Source: G025836975 sp048751585 (lineage in GTDB: Bacteria; Pseudomonadota; Gammaproteobacteria; Burkholderiales; Burkholderiaceae_B). Taken from it: 64,000 bases of DNA. Both the position numbers and the translations under genes were made by a program. The notes beneath the pieces were generated by a model. The model saw nothing but the letters and a program-made list of their open reading frames with translations. It searched no databases and was not told where the DNA came from. The stretch spans positions 372,001-436,000 of the forward strand of contig NZ_JAZHOB010000002.1 in NCBI RefSeq assembly GCF_048751585.1, given 5' to 3'. Below are positions 41,657-49,840 of the stretch, in pieces. The stretch's first letter is position 1, and each line of letters opens with the position of its first letter.

Positions 41657-43012
41657 TTAGGCCGGCATTGGCCGGAGGGCGGATTCCAGCGCCATGCCCA
41701 CCCGCAGTATGTGGTCATCGCGCATGGCCGGCCCGGCGATCATCAGGCCGACGGGCGCGGCGCCGTCTCGGTGGCAGGGGATGGAGAGCGCGCAACCATC
41801 CAGGAAGTTGATCAGGGTCGGATTGCGCAGGATAAGCGCATTGGCCTTGAAGTAGGCCTCGTCGGATTCCAGCAATTCTTGGATGGACGGCGCAATGATG
41901 GGAACGGTGGGCATCAGCAAGGCGTCGTAGTGGCGCAAGCGCGCCTCGACGGAAGCGATCCATTCGGGCCGCGCCTGCACCAGGTCGATATAGTCGGCAG
42001 CCGACATATCCTTTCCGCGCGCTATGCGTGAGGCGACACGCGGGTCGTAGTGCGCCGCGCGATCCCGCAGCAGGTCCTTGTGCCATGCCCAGGCTTCGGC
42101 GCATACGAAGCCGCCCAGGCGATTGATGTGGGCCAATTGCTGGAATTCGGGAAAGTCGACGATATCGACCTGCGCGCCGACGCGGCGGATTTCTTGCAGA
42201 GTGTGCTGAAAGGCGGCAAGCACGTGGTCGTCGGCTCCATCCAGTACGACGGAGGCCGGAACCGCGAAACGCAATCGGGCTGGCCGAGGCGCTTCGCCGG
42301 TTTCGCGGGCCTGGCCTGAAAGGATGGCATCGAGCGTTGCGCAGCAAGCCACGGATGCGGCCAGCGGGCCGATGGAGTCCAGGCTGAAGGCCAAGGGCAG
42401 CGCGCCCTGCGTTGGAACACGGCGGGCGGTGGGTTTGAATCCGGCGAGTCCGCAGAATGCGGACGGTATGCGAACGGAACCGCCTGTGTCGGTTCCGATT
42501 GCCGCAACAGACATGCGGTCGGCCACCGAAACACCCGCGCCCGAGGAAGAGCCGCCGGGAATCCGCCCGGTGGCACGATCCCAGGGGCTGCTTGGCGTGC
42601 CGTAGTGGGGGTTCAGCCCCAGTCCCGAAAAGGCGAACTCGGTCATATTGGTTTTGCCTACGACAATGGCGCCGGCATTGATCAAGCGTTGGATCGCCGT
42701 CGCATTGCGAGCGGCGGGTTCCTCACCTTTCAACACAGTGGAACCGGCGAGCGTGGCCTCGCCTTCGATGTCGAACAAATCCTTGATGGAAATGGGCAGG
42801 CCTTCTATGGGCGAGCGAGTCAGTCCGGCCGCCCGCAGGATGTCGGAGGCCTGGGCGGCGGCGAGCGCACGGTCGTGGTAGACCTTGGTGAAAGCCCGGG
42901 CGCCTTCGCCCGCCGCATCGTCGATGCGCGTCAAGGCAGCCTGGGTCAAGCTTAGCGACGATGTTTCGCCGCGAACCAGCGATTCTTGTAATTCGATAAG
43001 GGTGGGCAGCAT
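41657..43012 (-). CDS. Amidase signature-family hydrolase
   Basis: A 451-residue amidase with the Ser-cisSer-Lys triad region: catalytic Lys in PISIKDLFD, GGSSSGAGVSVADRM, and the nucleophile in GTDTGGSVRIPSAFCG. It hydrolyses an amide to acid and ammonia. The ATG at 43012 fits the usual start MLPTLIELQESLVRG. It is 25 bases downstream of a dihydrodipicolinate-synthase-family gene on the same strand. The pair may process an imported amide or lactam and then an oxo acid; substrates are not predictable. Confidence 0.9.
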   Translation of the reverse strand: MLPTLIELQESLVRGETSSLSLTQAALTRIDDAAGEGARAFTKVYHDRALAAAQASDILRAAGLTRSPIEGLPISIKDLFDIEGEATLAGSTVLKGEEPAARNATAIQRLINAGAIVVGKTNMTEFAFSGLGLNPHYGTPSSPWDRATGRIPGGSSSGAGVSVADRMSVAAIGTDTGGSVRIPSAFCGLAGFKPTARRVPTQGALPLAFSLDSIGPLAASVACCATLDAILSGQARETGEAPRPARLRFAVPASVVLDGADDHVLAAFQHTLQEIRRVGAQVDIVDFPEFQQLAHINRLGGFVCAEAWAWHKDLLRDRAAHYDPRVASRIARGKDMSAADYIDLVQARPEWIASVEARLRHYDALLMPTVPIIAPSIQELLESDEAYFKANALILRNPTLINFLDGCALSIPCHRDGAAPVGLMIAGPAMRDDHILRVGMALESALRPMPA

Positions 43013-43037
43013 GATATTTGTTCTGTAAGTCGGCGGA

Positions 43038-43967
43038 CTATGCCTTGGTCGAGCCGGCGTTGATGTTCGCAAGCTCTTCCACGACGGCTTGCACCAGGAC
43101 ATGGTCCGGCCCGGACAGCGGCCGAATGGGCAGCGGCGGTTCGGCCTGAGTCACGCCCAGGCTATTGGCGGCGGCATACATCACGCGAAGGCTGGTGAAC
43201 CGGCGAAAGAGGCTCCACAGAGGTTCCATGGCCGCGTTCAGTGATCGCGCCCGATCGGCTTGGCCCGCTTGCGCGGCGCGCACGATGGCCAGGCACGGTT
43301 CGGGGAAGAGGCCAGCGGCTACGCTGTACCAGGCTTCTCCGCCCGCAAGCAGGGCTTCGGCGGCATTCCAGTCGCCGCTATAGCCCAAGGAAAAATCGGT
43401 CGGCACCAAGGCTTTCAGGGCCGCATGCTGCTGTGCGATGTTCTCGGGGTCGGGTACCGGGTTCTTGGCGCCGATCACACCCGGCAAGGCGCTAAGCCGG
43501 CCGATAAGTTCCGGGCTGAAAGCAAAGTGGGTCGTGCCGGGATTGTTGTAGATGCAAATGGGGATGTCGATCTGCGCGGCAACGGTTTCGAACAATCCGA
43601 AAACTTCGTCGTCAGACAGAGGCGTGTACGAAACGGGCGCCAGCAATACCGCGGCGGCGCCGGCTTCCTGGGCGTCCTTGCCCAAGGCCAGGACTTCGTC
43701 GCTGCGCAAGGCCCCTATGCCCGCCATGACGGGAGTTCGGCCGGCATGGGATAGCGCGGCCTGAATGCCGCGTCGCCTTTCCCGCCGGCTTAAATAGGCG
43801 TACGTGCCTGTGCTGCCCAGCACGCAGATGGAATCGACCTCGGCGTCGCGAAGGCGGGCCACAAGCATGCCCAATGTCTCGGTATCCACGATGCCATGCT
43901 TGTCGGCCGGCGTGATCGGAAAAGCGGACAACCCTTGCAGTAGCGAATTCACTTGTCGCGGCTCCAA
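43038..43967 (-). CDS. Dihydrodipicolinate synthase-family aldolase/lyase
   Basis: A 309-residue class I aldolase-fold protein. The conserved catalytic elements are YNNPGTT (Tyr), VIGAKNP (Schiff-base Lys) and GSTGTYAYLSRRER near the pyruvate site. DapA itself has GTTGE there, so this is a catabolic paralogue of the family acting on a 2-oxo acid, not the lysine enzyme. It is first in the pair with the amidase. The 136-base gap to the divergent TerC gene (43968-44103) shows no recognisable site. Confidence 0.9.
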   Translation of the reverse strand: MEPRQVNSLLQGLSAFPITPADKHGIVDTETLGMLVARLRDAEVDSICVLGSTGTYAYLSRRERRRGIQAALSHAGRTPVMAGIGALRSDEVLALGKDAQEAGAAAVLLAPVSYTPLSDDEVFGLFETVAAQIDIPICIYNNPGTTHFAFSPELIGRLSALPGVIGAKNPVPDPENIAQQHAALKALVPTDFSLGYSGDWNAAEALLAGGEAWYSVAAGLFPEPCLAIVRAAQAGQADRARSLNAAMEPLWSLFRRFTSLRVMYAAANSLGVTQAEPPLPIRPLSGPDHVLVQAVVEELANINAGSTKA

Positions 43968-44103
43968 AAAAATGCCCAGGGCGGCATAAGGGTTATTTTC
44001 GACTTTGCCGCAGGCCTGGATGTAGGATGTAAATATATCGTAATGCGATTAAGTCTGCGGGCGCTCCGACATGTCCGCAAATCCTTTTCATGGAGCCGGG
44101 GTG

Positions 44104-44817
44104 ATGGAGTTTCTGGAAAACCTAAGCTGGATAACCGTATTTCAGATCATCATGGTAGATGTTTTGCTGGGCGGCGACAATGCCGTGGTGATTGCGCTGG
44201 CCTGTCGCAATTTACCGCCGGAGCGACGCATGCAAGGGATTCTGTGGGGCACGGGCGGGGCGATAGGGCTCCGGGTGGTGTTGATCATCTTCGCGTTGAC
44301 CCTGCTGGCACTCCCTTTTGTCAAGCTGGTCGGCGGGGCGCTGCTGCTATGGATAGGCGTAAAGCTTATGGTGGGCGAGGACGAAACCGGAGATATCCAG
44401 GGCGGCAGTTCCTTGATGTCGGCCATCAAGACCATAATCCTTGCCGACTTTGTCATGAGCCTGGATAACGTCGTGGCAATCGCCGGCGCGGCGCAAGGCG
44501 CGCATGCCGATCACCAGGTGCTGCTTATTATCTTTGGCCTGCTGGTTAGCGTCCCCATCATCATCTGGGGCAGTACCCTGCTGCTGAAGTTGCTTGACCG
44601 CTTTCCCATAATCGTCACTGTGGGGGCGGGCCTGCTGGGCTGGATCGCCGCGGGCATGCTGGTTACCGACGTGGCGATCGTCAATCGGTTCGGCCAAGTG
44701 GAGGGGCCGGCCAGGATCGCTATCGAGGCAGCGGGCGCCTTGTTCGTGGTGGCGGTGGGATACTGGCTTGCGTTGCGGCGCGGCGCTGGGGTCGAGGCCG
44801 GGCGCGAATCCGTCTGA
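44104..44817 (+). CDS. TerC/YkoY-type integral membrane protein
   Basis: A 237-residue seven-helix TerC protein with the acidic membrane motifs VDVLLGGDNAVVIALACRNL and ADFVMSLDNVVAIAGAAQG, implicated in manganese or calcium export. GGAG lies upstream of the ATG at 44104. I looked for the manganese-sensing yybP-ykoY riboswitch in the 136 bases upstream and did not see its conserved core. Confidence 0.9.
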   Translation: MEFLENLSWITVFQIIMVDVLLGGDNAVVIALACRNLPPERRMQGILWGTGGAIGLRVVLIIFALTLLALPFVKLVGGALLLWIGVKLMVGEDETGDIQGGSSLMSAIKTIILADFVMSLDNVVAIAGAAQGAHADHQVLLIIFGLLVSVPIIIWGSTLLLKLLDRFPIIVTVGAGLLGWIAAGMLVTDVAIVNRFGQVEGPARIAIEAAGALFVVAVGYWLALRRGAGVEAGRESV

Positions 44818-44826
44818 TGCGGCCCC

Positions 44827-44894
44827 GGCGTAGCCGGATTTACGCCATAGGCATTCAGCGGCGGGCCCGCTCCTGGCGAATATCCGGCTACGCC
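44827..44894. repeat. 13-bp perfect inverted repeat after the TerC gene
   Basis: GGCGTAGCCGGAT (44827-44839) and ATCCGGCTACGCC (44882-44894) are perfect inverted copies 42 bases apart, starting nine bases after the TerC stop. There is no T-tract. It could be a long-loop terminator, an mRNA 3' structure or a degenerate intergenic repeat. The interval 44818-45169 otherwise holds only a doubtful small frame. Confidence 0.6.
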
Positions 44895-44914
44895 GATTCG
44901 ACTACAATCGTGCC

Positions 44915-45058
44915 ATGCTGACCTTCATGTCAAAACACGGGCGACTGTCCGGACACTCTGTTGTCCAGCCGATCCGTCCCTGGCCGTCCCGCGCGCTTTT
45001 CCTGGGTTCTCAGGAAGCGGCCGTGCGGTCGGCCTATGCGCGGTCCAAGCCCGGCTAA
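44915..45058 (+). CDS. Possible 47-codon small ORF with leaderless promoter
   Basis: An ATG at 44915 lies six bases after a -10-like TACAAT (44903-44908). It opens a 47-residue frame (MLTFMSKHGRLSGHS at the start) with no recognisable domain, ending at 45058. It precedes the beta-helix gene by 111 bases. Codon third positions are GC-rich as in local genes, but this is weak evidence. It could be a leader or a chance frame. Confidence 0.22.
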   Translation: MLTFMSKHGRLSGHSVVQPIRPWPSRALFLGSQEAAVRSAYARSKPG

Positions 45059-45169
45059 GGGCGACGGGCCCCGCGTGGGCTCCTATCCGGCTTACCGCCG
45101 CATCCCTGTTTTCGCAATCGATGAGACCCGCCTCTATCAGGCGGGCGCAAACTCGCAAATTGAATCGTC

Positions 45170-46045
45170 ATGCAACTTACTAAAAATTTCGTCAAAGCCA
45201 AGAACCCCTGCGCGTCGGGATATCGATGGTTTCTTCGCGACCAGAATGGCCAGGGCGATTATCAGGAAATCCTGGATGCCCTGGTGGCCCATGACCGGAT
45301 CGACGATGCCTGCTGGCTGCTGGATCAGTTCGGCCCGACCGATGCGGTCCTGACCCTGGATTTCGTGGACGCCAATGCAATCGTATTTGCCGGCACCTTG
45401 GTGCTGCGGCAGGGAATCAATGTGGATACGGTGGCGCGTGCGGGCCGATGGATACGCACCGAGGGCGGGATCAAGGCGGGTACCGATATCGTGGCGGGCG
45501 AAGGCATCGAGGCGCAAGGCGGAATCGTCAGCGGCGGGCACATACGCGCCGAGGGCGATGTATCCGCGGGCTGGGGGATAGAAGCGCAGTCCCGCTTCGA
45601 ATGCGGCGGCAATGTGCGCGCGAAGTGGGACGTTGCCGCGGGCCAAGGCATATCGGTTGCGGGCGATATACGGGTGGGTCAATGCCTGGTGGCGGGCGGG
45701 TCGATCAAGTGCGACCAAGGCATCAAGGCCGGCGGGAAGGTGCAGGCCGAGCACGATATTATTGTGGCCAGGGGAATACAGGCGGGAGAATCGATCGTAG
45801 CCGGCAATCATATCGAAACGGGCTGGGGCATGCTGTCCGGCTGCGATATTGTTGCGGACGGGTCGATCAAGGCAGGCGAAGGGCTGGCTGCTGCCGGACG
45901 CATTGCGGCAGGCCTGGGCCATGGCGTATATGCGGGTCTGCGCGTGCGGCTGGATGCCTGGGCCGATGCGGCCAGGGTGGTTGCGCAGGCCCGACCCGAT
46001 CAGTTAATCAGCGGGTACTGGTGCGATTCGGCAATGAAGGCGTAG
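45170..46045 (+). CDS. Hexad-repeat beta-helix protein with N-terminal Cys-Trp domain
   Basis: A 291-residue protein. Residues 1-65 form a small domain with NPCASGYRWFL and DACWLLDQFG. From about residue 70 to 260 the chain is built of about 25 hexads of the type x-G-[IV]-x-A-G (for example GGIKAG TDIVAG EGIEAQ). This is the hallmark of a parallel beta-helix, similar to bactofilins or hexapeptide-repeat folds, with no transferase residues evident. No signal peptide is seen. It may be a cytoskeletal or scaffolding polymer. A perfect 17-bp terminator hairpin follows. I do not recognise a named family. Confidence 0.75.
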   Translation: MQLTKNFVKAKNPCASGYRWFLRDQNGQGDYQEILDALVAHDRIDDACWLLDQFGPTDAVLTLDFVDANAIVFAGTLVLRQGINVDTVARAGRWIRTEGGIKAGTDIVAGEGIEAQGGIVSGGHIRAEGDVSAGWGIEAQSRFECGGNVRAKWDVAAGQGISVAGDIRVGQCLVAGGSIKCDQGIKAGGKVQAEHDIIVARGIQAGESIVAGNHIETGWGMLSGCDIVADGSIKAGEGLAAAGRIAAGLGHGVYAGLRVRLDAWADAARVVAQARPDQLISGYWCDSAMKA

Positions 46046-46073
46046 GCCGACACTGGCCCGGCATCGCGGGACA

Positions 46074-46110
46074 AAAGCAAAATGGCCGCAAGTTGCGGCC
46101 ATTTTGCTTT
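46074..46110. terminator. Bidirectional intrinsic terminator
   Basis: A perfect 17-bp inverted repeat (46074-46090 and 46094-46110) with a 3-base loop, bounded by A- and T-rich ends. It serves the convergent beta-helix gene (+) and DUF4148 gene (-). Confidence 0.9.
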
Positions 46111-46123
46111 CTGCTCAAGGTAA

Positions 46124-46486
46124 TCAGGCTTCGACTTGATGCGCATGGCCCGACGATACGTAGTTGAACAATTCCGCCTGCACCTCTGCGCGAGTTTTAT
46201 TGCTGTCGATCCCGGCGACAGGCGGGTAGTCCAGTTCGCCGTTGCTGATGGCATCCGCCTTCTGGGCAGCGGCCAATTCAGCCAGCACGTCGGCGCGGCT
46301 GTTGCTGTTGGCGGTGCCGACTTCCACAGGGTAGGCCTGCTCGCCGTAGCTGATCAGGCCCTGCGATTGTGCTTGCTGCAGTTCCGCCACGACTTGGGCG
46401 CGGGTCTTTGTGGATTCGTCGGCGGCTTGGGCTGCGCCGGCCAAAACGGAAAGGGAAATCATCAGTGTGGTTGCAAGGGTCTTCAT
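46124..46486 (-). CDS. Exported DUF4148 protein
   Basis: A 120-residue protein with a signal peptide (cleavage at AQA-AD) and three imperfect repeats of the DUF4148 pattern (TRAQVVAELQQAQSQGLISYG, RADVLAELAAAQKADAISNG, TRAEVQAELFNY). The family is abundant in Burkholderiales, which supports the taxonomic reading. Its function is unknown. GGAG precedes the ATG at 46486. Confidence 0.88.
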   Translation of the reverse strand: MKTLATTLMISLSVLAGAAQAADESTKTRAQVVAELQQAQSQGLISYGEQAYPVEVGTANSNSRADVLAELAAAQKADAISNGELDYPPVAGIDSNKTRAEVQAELFNYVSSGHAHQVEA

Positions 46487-46700
46487 GGTTAGAACTCCAT
46501 CCAATTAAATTAAGGGAACCGAATTGCGCCGGATTTGGCGTTTCCTTGCGATGCAAGGTTTGTTTCGATGGATGAAGTATGTGCCGATTATGTATTGGGA
46601 TAAACCCGTATTTCTTGTAAACATATTTCCAAAAACGTTAATAATAGGTATCGTTCCCTAGGAAAATAGAAGATATCTATCCGTATTTTTGGAATAATCT

Positions 46701-47588
46701 ATGAGTCCATCCTTGGATGACATTGCACTTTTCGTTGAAGTGGCCAAAAGCAGGAGCTTCACCCGCGCGGCCGAGTCTCTGGACATGCCCGCCTCGACGC
46801 TTTCGCGCCGGATCAGCGCGCTGGAGCGCTACATAGGAGTGCGTTTACTGAATCGCAGTACCCGCAAGGTGGAACTGACCGAAGCGGGGGCCGTTTATTT
46901 CGAGCGTTGCCAGCACGTCATCGCAGAGGCGCGCATCGCCCACGAAGAGCTGGACGAGATGGCGCAACGGCCCAAAGGCCGGTTGCGAATATCCATGCCT
47001 GTCAGCTTTGCGCTGCTTTCCATGCCACTGATCATGCGGGATTTTGCGCAGGAGTATCCCGAAATCGAATGCGAATACGACTTGGGAATCAAGCACATCG
47101 ATCTTTTGGCGGAACCTTTCGATATCGTTATACGTATCGGGCATCAACCCGACTCCGGCGTGGTTTCGCGTCGCTTGGGATATGTGACCCTGGGGCTTTA
47201 TGCGGCGCCGGGATACCTGGCCCGCAAAGGGACGCCCATCGTGCCTTTGGATCTCGCAAGGCATGAATGCCTGCGGACATCCGCCGGCAGGGCGGAGTCA
47301 GTCTGGGAGCTTCGTTCACAGACCAGGGTGGAAAAAATTACGGTTAAAGGGCGTATGGCCATGAATAATGTCGCCATGTTGATGCGCATGGCGGGGTTGG
47401 GCATGGGCATCGTACCCTTGACTGCCCACAACCTGACATGGAACACGGAAGAGGAAGCGCTACAGCGAGTATTGCCTGATTGGGAATTCGACCCCATCCC
47501 GCTGATGGCGCTGTTTCCATCGCGCCTGATGCCGGCCAAGACCCGCGTATTTCTTGAGTTTTTGATGGCCCGGCTGAACGTACGCTAG
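46701..47588 (+). CDS. LysR-family transcriptional regulator
   Basis: A 295-residue LysR protein of the AaeR/DsdC-like branch. The winged helix is SFTRAAESLDMPASTLSRRI, followed by a linker (RPKGRLRISMPVSFALLSMP) and effector domain. It is divergent from the DUF4148 gene across a 214-base AT-rich gap (46487-46700), which carries no obvious dyad. No enzyme operon is directly adjacent, so its targets are unknown. Confidence 0.9.
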   Translation: MSPSLDDIALFVEVAKSRSFTRAAESLDMPASTLSRRISALERYIGVRLLNRSTRKVELTEAGAVYFERCQHVIAEARIAHEELDEMAQRPKGRLRISMPVSFALLSMPLIMRDFAQEYPEIECEYDLGIKHIDLLAEPFDIVIRIGHQPDSGVVSRRLGYVTLGLYAAPGYLARKGTPIVPLDLARHECLRTSAGRAESVWELRSQTRVEKITVKGRMAMNNVAMLMRMAGLGMGIVPLTAHNLTWNTEEEALQRVLPDWEFDPIPLMALFPSRLMPAKTRVFLEFLMARLNVR

Positions 47589-47618
47589 TGTCTGGGGTCT
47601 ATGACAAGTACAGGTGAT

Positions 47619-47843
47619 TCAGATGGCCTGTCGGGCCAGGGTGGGATGGTTCTCTGTCCGGCGCCGTGCTTGCGCCTTGCTCCAAAGCTTGTCGTGCAAC
47701 GGCAGCAGCACTACATTGCAGACCGGCTCGAGTATGGCGGCCAGTCCACCCGTGGCAAGCGAGCCCGTGCAGATATAAGTGACGGCGAACGCAACCGACA
47801 TGTGCAATGCCATCTGACTGGTTTTTCGGGCGAGCAGCAACAT
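47619..47843 (-). CDS. DUF2061 small membrane protein under a Fur-like box
   Basis: A 74-residue protein with two hydrophobic segments (MALHMSVAFAVTYICTGSLATG and GLAAILEPVCNVVLLPLHDKLW) typical of the DUF2061 family. The ATG at 47843 follows GGAGAAGGTC; a TTG four codons upstream is also in frame. A near-perfect Fur site lies 30 bases upstream, overlapping the likely promoter, so expression is probably iron-regulated. The function of DUF2061 is unknown. Confidence 0.82.
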   Translation of the reverse strand: MLLLARKTSQMALHMSVAFAVTYICTGSLATGGLAAILEPVCNVVLLPLHDKLWSKAQARRRTENHPTLARQAI

Positions 47844-47872
47844 GACCTTCTCCAAATGATTATGATTCGATT

Positions 47873-47893
47873 AAATGATAATCACTATCATTT
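47873..47893. promoter_or_regulatory. Fur box candidate
   Basis: AAATGATA-ATCAC-TATCATTT is an inverted repeat with perfect 8-base arms. Its core TGATAATCACTATCA differs at one position from the 7-1-7 Fur consensus TGATAATCATTATCA. It lies immediately upstream of the DUF2061 gene; the LysR gene at 48044 is 150 bases to the other side. Confidence 0.75.
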
Positions 47894-48043
47894 GAATGGG
47901 GGAAGTTGAATGTTTATATCGGGGCAATTCATCAAAGCTATGCGTCCTCGGAGTCCTATGCCTGGCAACGCGGCGTTCGCCTGCTTGCAGAGGCGTAACA
48001 GCCTGAAATATTCTAGCGTTTGATCTGGATCGGATTGAAAACA

Positions 48044-48970
48044 ATGCTTGACCGGGTGATGAGTATGCGAGTCCTTGTACGCGCCGCTTCCGAAGGCAGC
48101 CTTTCGGCGGCAGGGCGCAGCCTGGGGATGTCCGCCGCAATGGCGACCAAGCATATCAACACACTTGAGGCTCGCCTGGGCGTCCGGTTGTTTCATCGCA
48201 CGACGCGGCACCTGAGTCTGACCGACAAAGGCAGAGACCACCTTAAAGCGTGCCAGCGCATATTGTTCGATATCGACGAGGCCGAAGCGGCCGCCATGTC
48301 GCAAAAGGTAGAGGTAAGCGGGCGACTGCGCATGAGCGTGCCCCTGTACTTCGGCGTCCGCTATATTGCACCGCTGATGCCCGCCTTCAGCCGCCGCTAT
48401 CATTCGACGGCTGTTGAGCTGGGATTCAGCGATCGCGAAACTGACCCGATGCGGAAGGAATGCGATCTGAGCATACGCGCCGGCGCCATCATGGGTGCGC
48501 ATTCGGACATCAGGAAACTGGCTGATAGCTCGATGGTCGTTTGCGCGTCGCCCTTGTATCTGGCACGGTATGGCAGACCGTCGACGGTCGCCGAACTGTC
48601 GCGCCATAATTGCCTGGCCTATTCATTGGCCTTGTTGAGCAGCCAGGAGTGGGCATTCGGCCAGGACGGCGGGACCCGCATAAGGATCAGCGGCAACCTT
48701 TGCGCCAACAATGTAGAGGCCTTGACGGCCGCCGCAGTCGGCGGACAAGGCATCATCTACCAGCCTGACTTTATCGTTGCCGATGCCTTGGGTGCGGGAA
48801 AGCTGCAGGTTCTGCAGCTGGATGAACCCGTTGCGGCCACAGGAGGCATATATGCGGTGTATCCCCCGGAACGTCAACCGCCGGCAATAGTGCGGGCTAT
48901 GGTCGAGTACTTGGCCCAGGCGTATGCTTTTCCGACGCCATGGGCCGTCGTCCAGGGCGTTCAGGAATAG
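48044..48970 (+). CDS. LysR-family transcriptional regulator
   Basis: A 308-residue LysR protein with the winged helix ASEGSLSAAGRSLGMSAAMATKHI and an effector domain whose ligand region includes ISGNLCANNVEALTAAAVGGQGI. It belongs to the DmlR/PecT-like group. I take the ATG at 48044 (MLDRVMSMRVLVRA); a TTG at 48020 is also in frame. It is convergent with the DinB gene. No target is obvious. Confidence 0.88.
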   Translation: MLDRVMSMRVLVRAASEGSLSAAGRSLGMSAAMATKHINTLEARLGVRLFHRTTRHLSLTDKGRDHLKACQRILFDIDEAEAAAMSQKVEVSGRLRMSVPLYFGVRYIAPLMPAFSRRYHSTAVELGFSDRETDPMRKECDLSIRAGAIMGAHSDIRKLADSSMVVCASPLYLARYGRPSTVAELSRHNCLAYSLALLSSQEWAFGQDGGTRIRISGNLCANNVEALTAAAVGGQGIIYQPDFIVADALGAGKLQVLQLDEPVAATGGIYAVYPPERQPPAIVRAMVEYLAQAYAFPTPWAVVQGVQE

Positions 48971-48985
48971 GCGACCAGCTTGACG

Positions 48986-49495
48986 CTATGCTTGGCGCAG
49001 GAAATAAATCAGGTCAAGCTCCGGACACTCATAGCCGTAGCGGGTCAGCGCCGCGCTGATCTGGCCTCGATGATGTGTGGCATGGTTGAAGACATGGGTA
49101 AGCGTGCCTATCCATGGCGTTGCCGCCGGCTGCCCGGCCGTCGTGGTGTAATGCAGCGTACCGGCCATGACCCGGGCCGGTGTGTTCTCTATCAGGGACA
49201 ACCAGAGCCCGCTGCGCACGCATAATTGCTGGGCAAGCTCGGGGCGCCTGGCTTCCACTTCCTGAGCAAGGCTGGAAAATATTTCGGGCGCGCCCGCGAA
49301 GCGGCCGTACCACGACCTGTCGCCCAGCAGAAGATGATTGAGGGTGCCGTGTATGGAACCGAAAAACAACCCCGCCGGCGCAAAATAATGCTCGTCCGCG
49401 ACGGCCTCCAATTGACGCAGAAGCAAAGCGTTGGCCCAGCCATGGTATGCAGCCAGTGTCTTGAGTTGTGAAACGAGTGCCGAATCTTTATTCAT
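48986..49495 (-). CDS. DinB-family putative metal-dependent hydrolase
   Basis: A 169-residue four-helix DinB-like protein with the three-histidine metal site: His in GSIHGTLNHLLLGD and the pair in HVFNHATHHRGQIS. DinB-like proteins bind a divalent metal, and many act as thiol-dependent transferases or hydrolases. It is convergent with the LysR gene at 48044. The ATG at 49495 gives the usual family start. Confidence 0.88.
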   Translation of the reverse strand: MNKDSALVSQLKTLAAYHGWANALLLRQLEAVADEHYFAPAGLFFGSIHGTLNHLLLGDRSWYGRFAGAPEIFSSLAQEVEARRPELAQQLCVRSGLWLSLIENTPARVMAGTLHYTTTAGQPAATPWIGTLTHVFNHATHHRGQISAALTRYGYECPELDLIYFLRQA

Positions 49496-49624
49496 ATGGC
49501 TTGTCCTGCGGGATCGATGCATAACTGCGCAGGGATGATCGTAAGCGATTGTCCGTCGATTGAGAACCGTTGATTCCCGTCTTGTACGGCGGGCGGATTA
49601 AAATGGCGGTTTTCAGCTGAGAGC

Positions 49625-49840
49625 ATGGCCGTGGGTATGGAAGAGCGTTTAATCGATATCGAGCTGAAACTGACCGCGCAGGAAGATCTGGTGCTGGAAC
49701 TGAACCGGCAGGTGTACGAGCAGCAAAAGCAGATTGATGAATTGCGCGCGCTATGCACCGCATTGGTAAAACGGCTGGGCGAGGCCGCCAGCGAAGGCGG
49801 CGCCGATCCGTACGCAGTCGAAAAGCCGCCGCATTATTAG
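49625..49840 (+). CDS. slyX: SlyX-family small coiled-coil protein
   Basis: A 71-residue SlyX protein. It is almost entirely a coiled coil (ERLIDIELKLTAQEDLVLEL and RQVYEQQKQIDELRAL) with the conserved C-terminal EKPPHY. SlyX is cytoplasmic and of unclear function. Its stop codon overlaps the end of the convergent MocR gene by four bases. An internal ATG at 49637 is an alternative start. Confidence 0.9.
   Translation: MAVGMEERLIDIELKLTAQEDLVLELNRQVYEQQKQIDELRALCTALVKRLGEAASEGGADPYAVEKPPHY

Noticed and set aside
43968..44103. Manganese riboswitch (yybP-ykoY) before the TerC gene
   Set aside because: The conserved core of that riboswitch could not be found.
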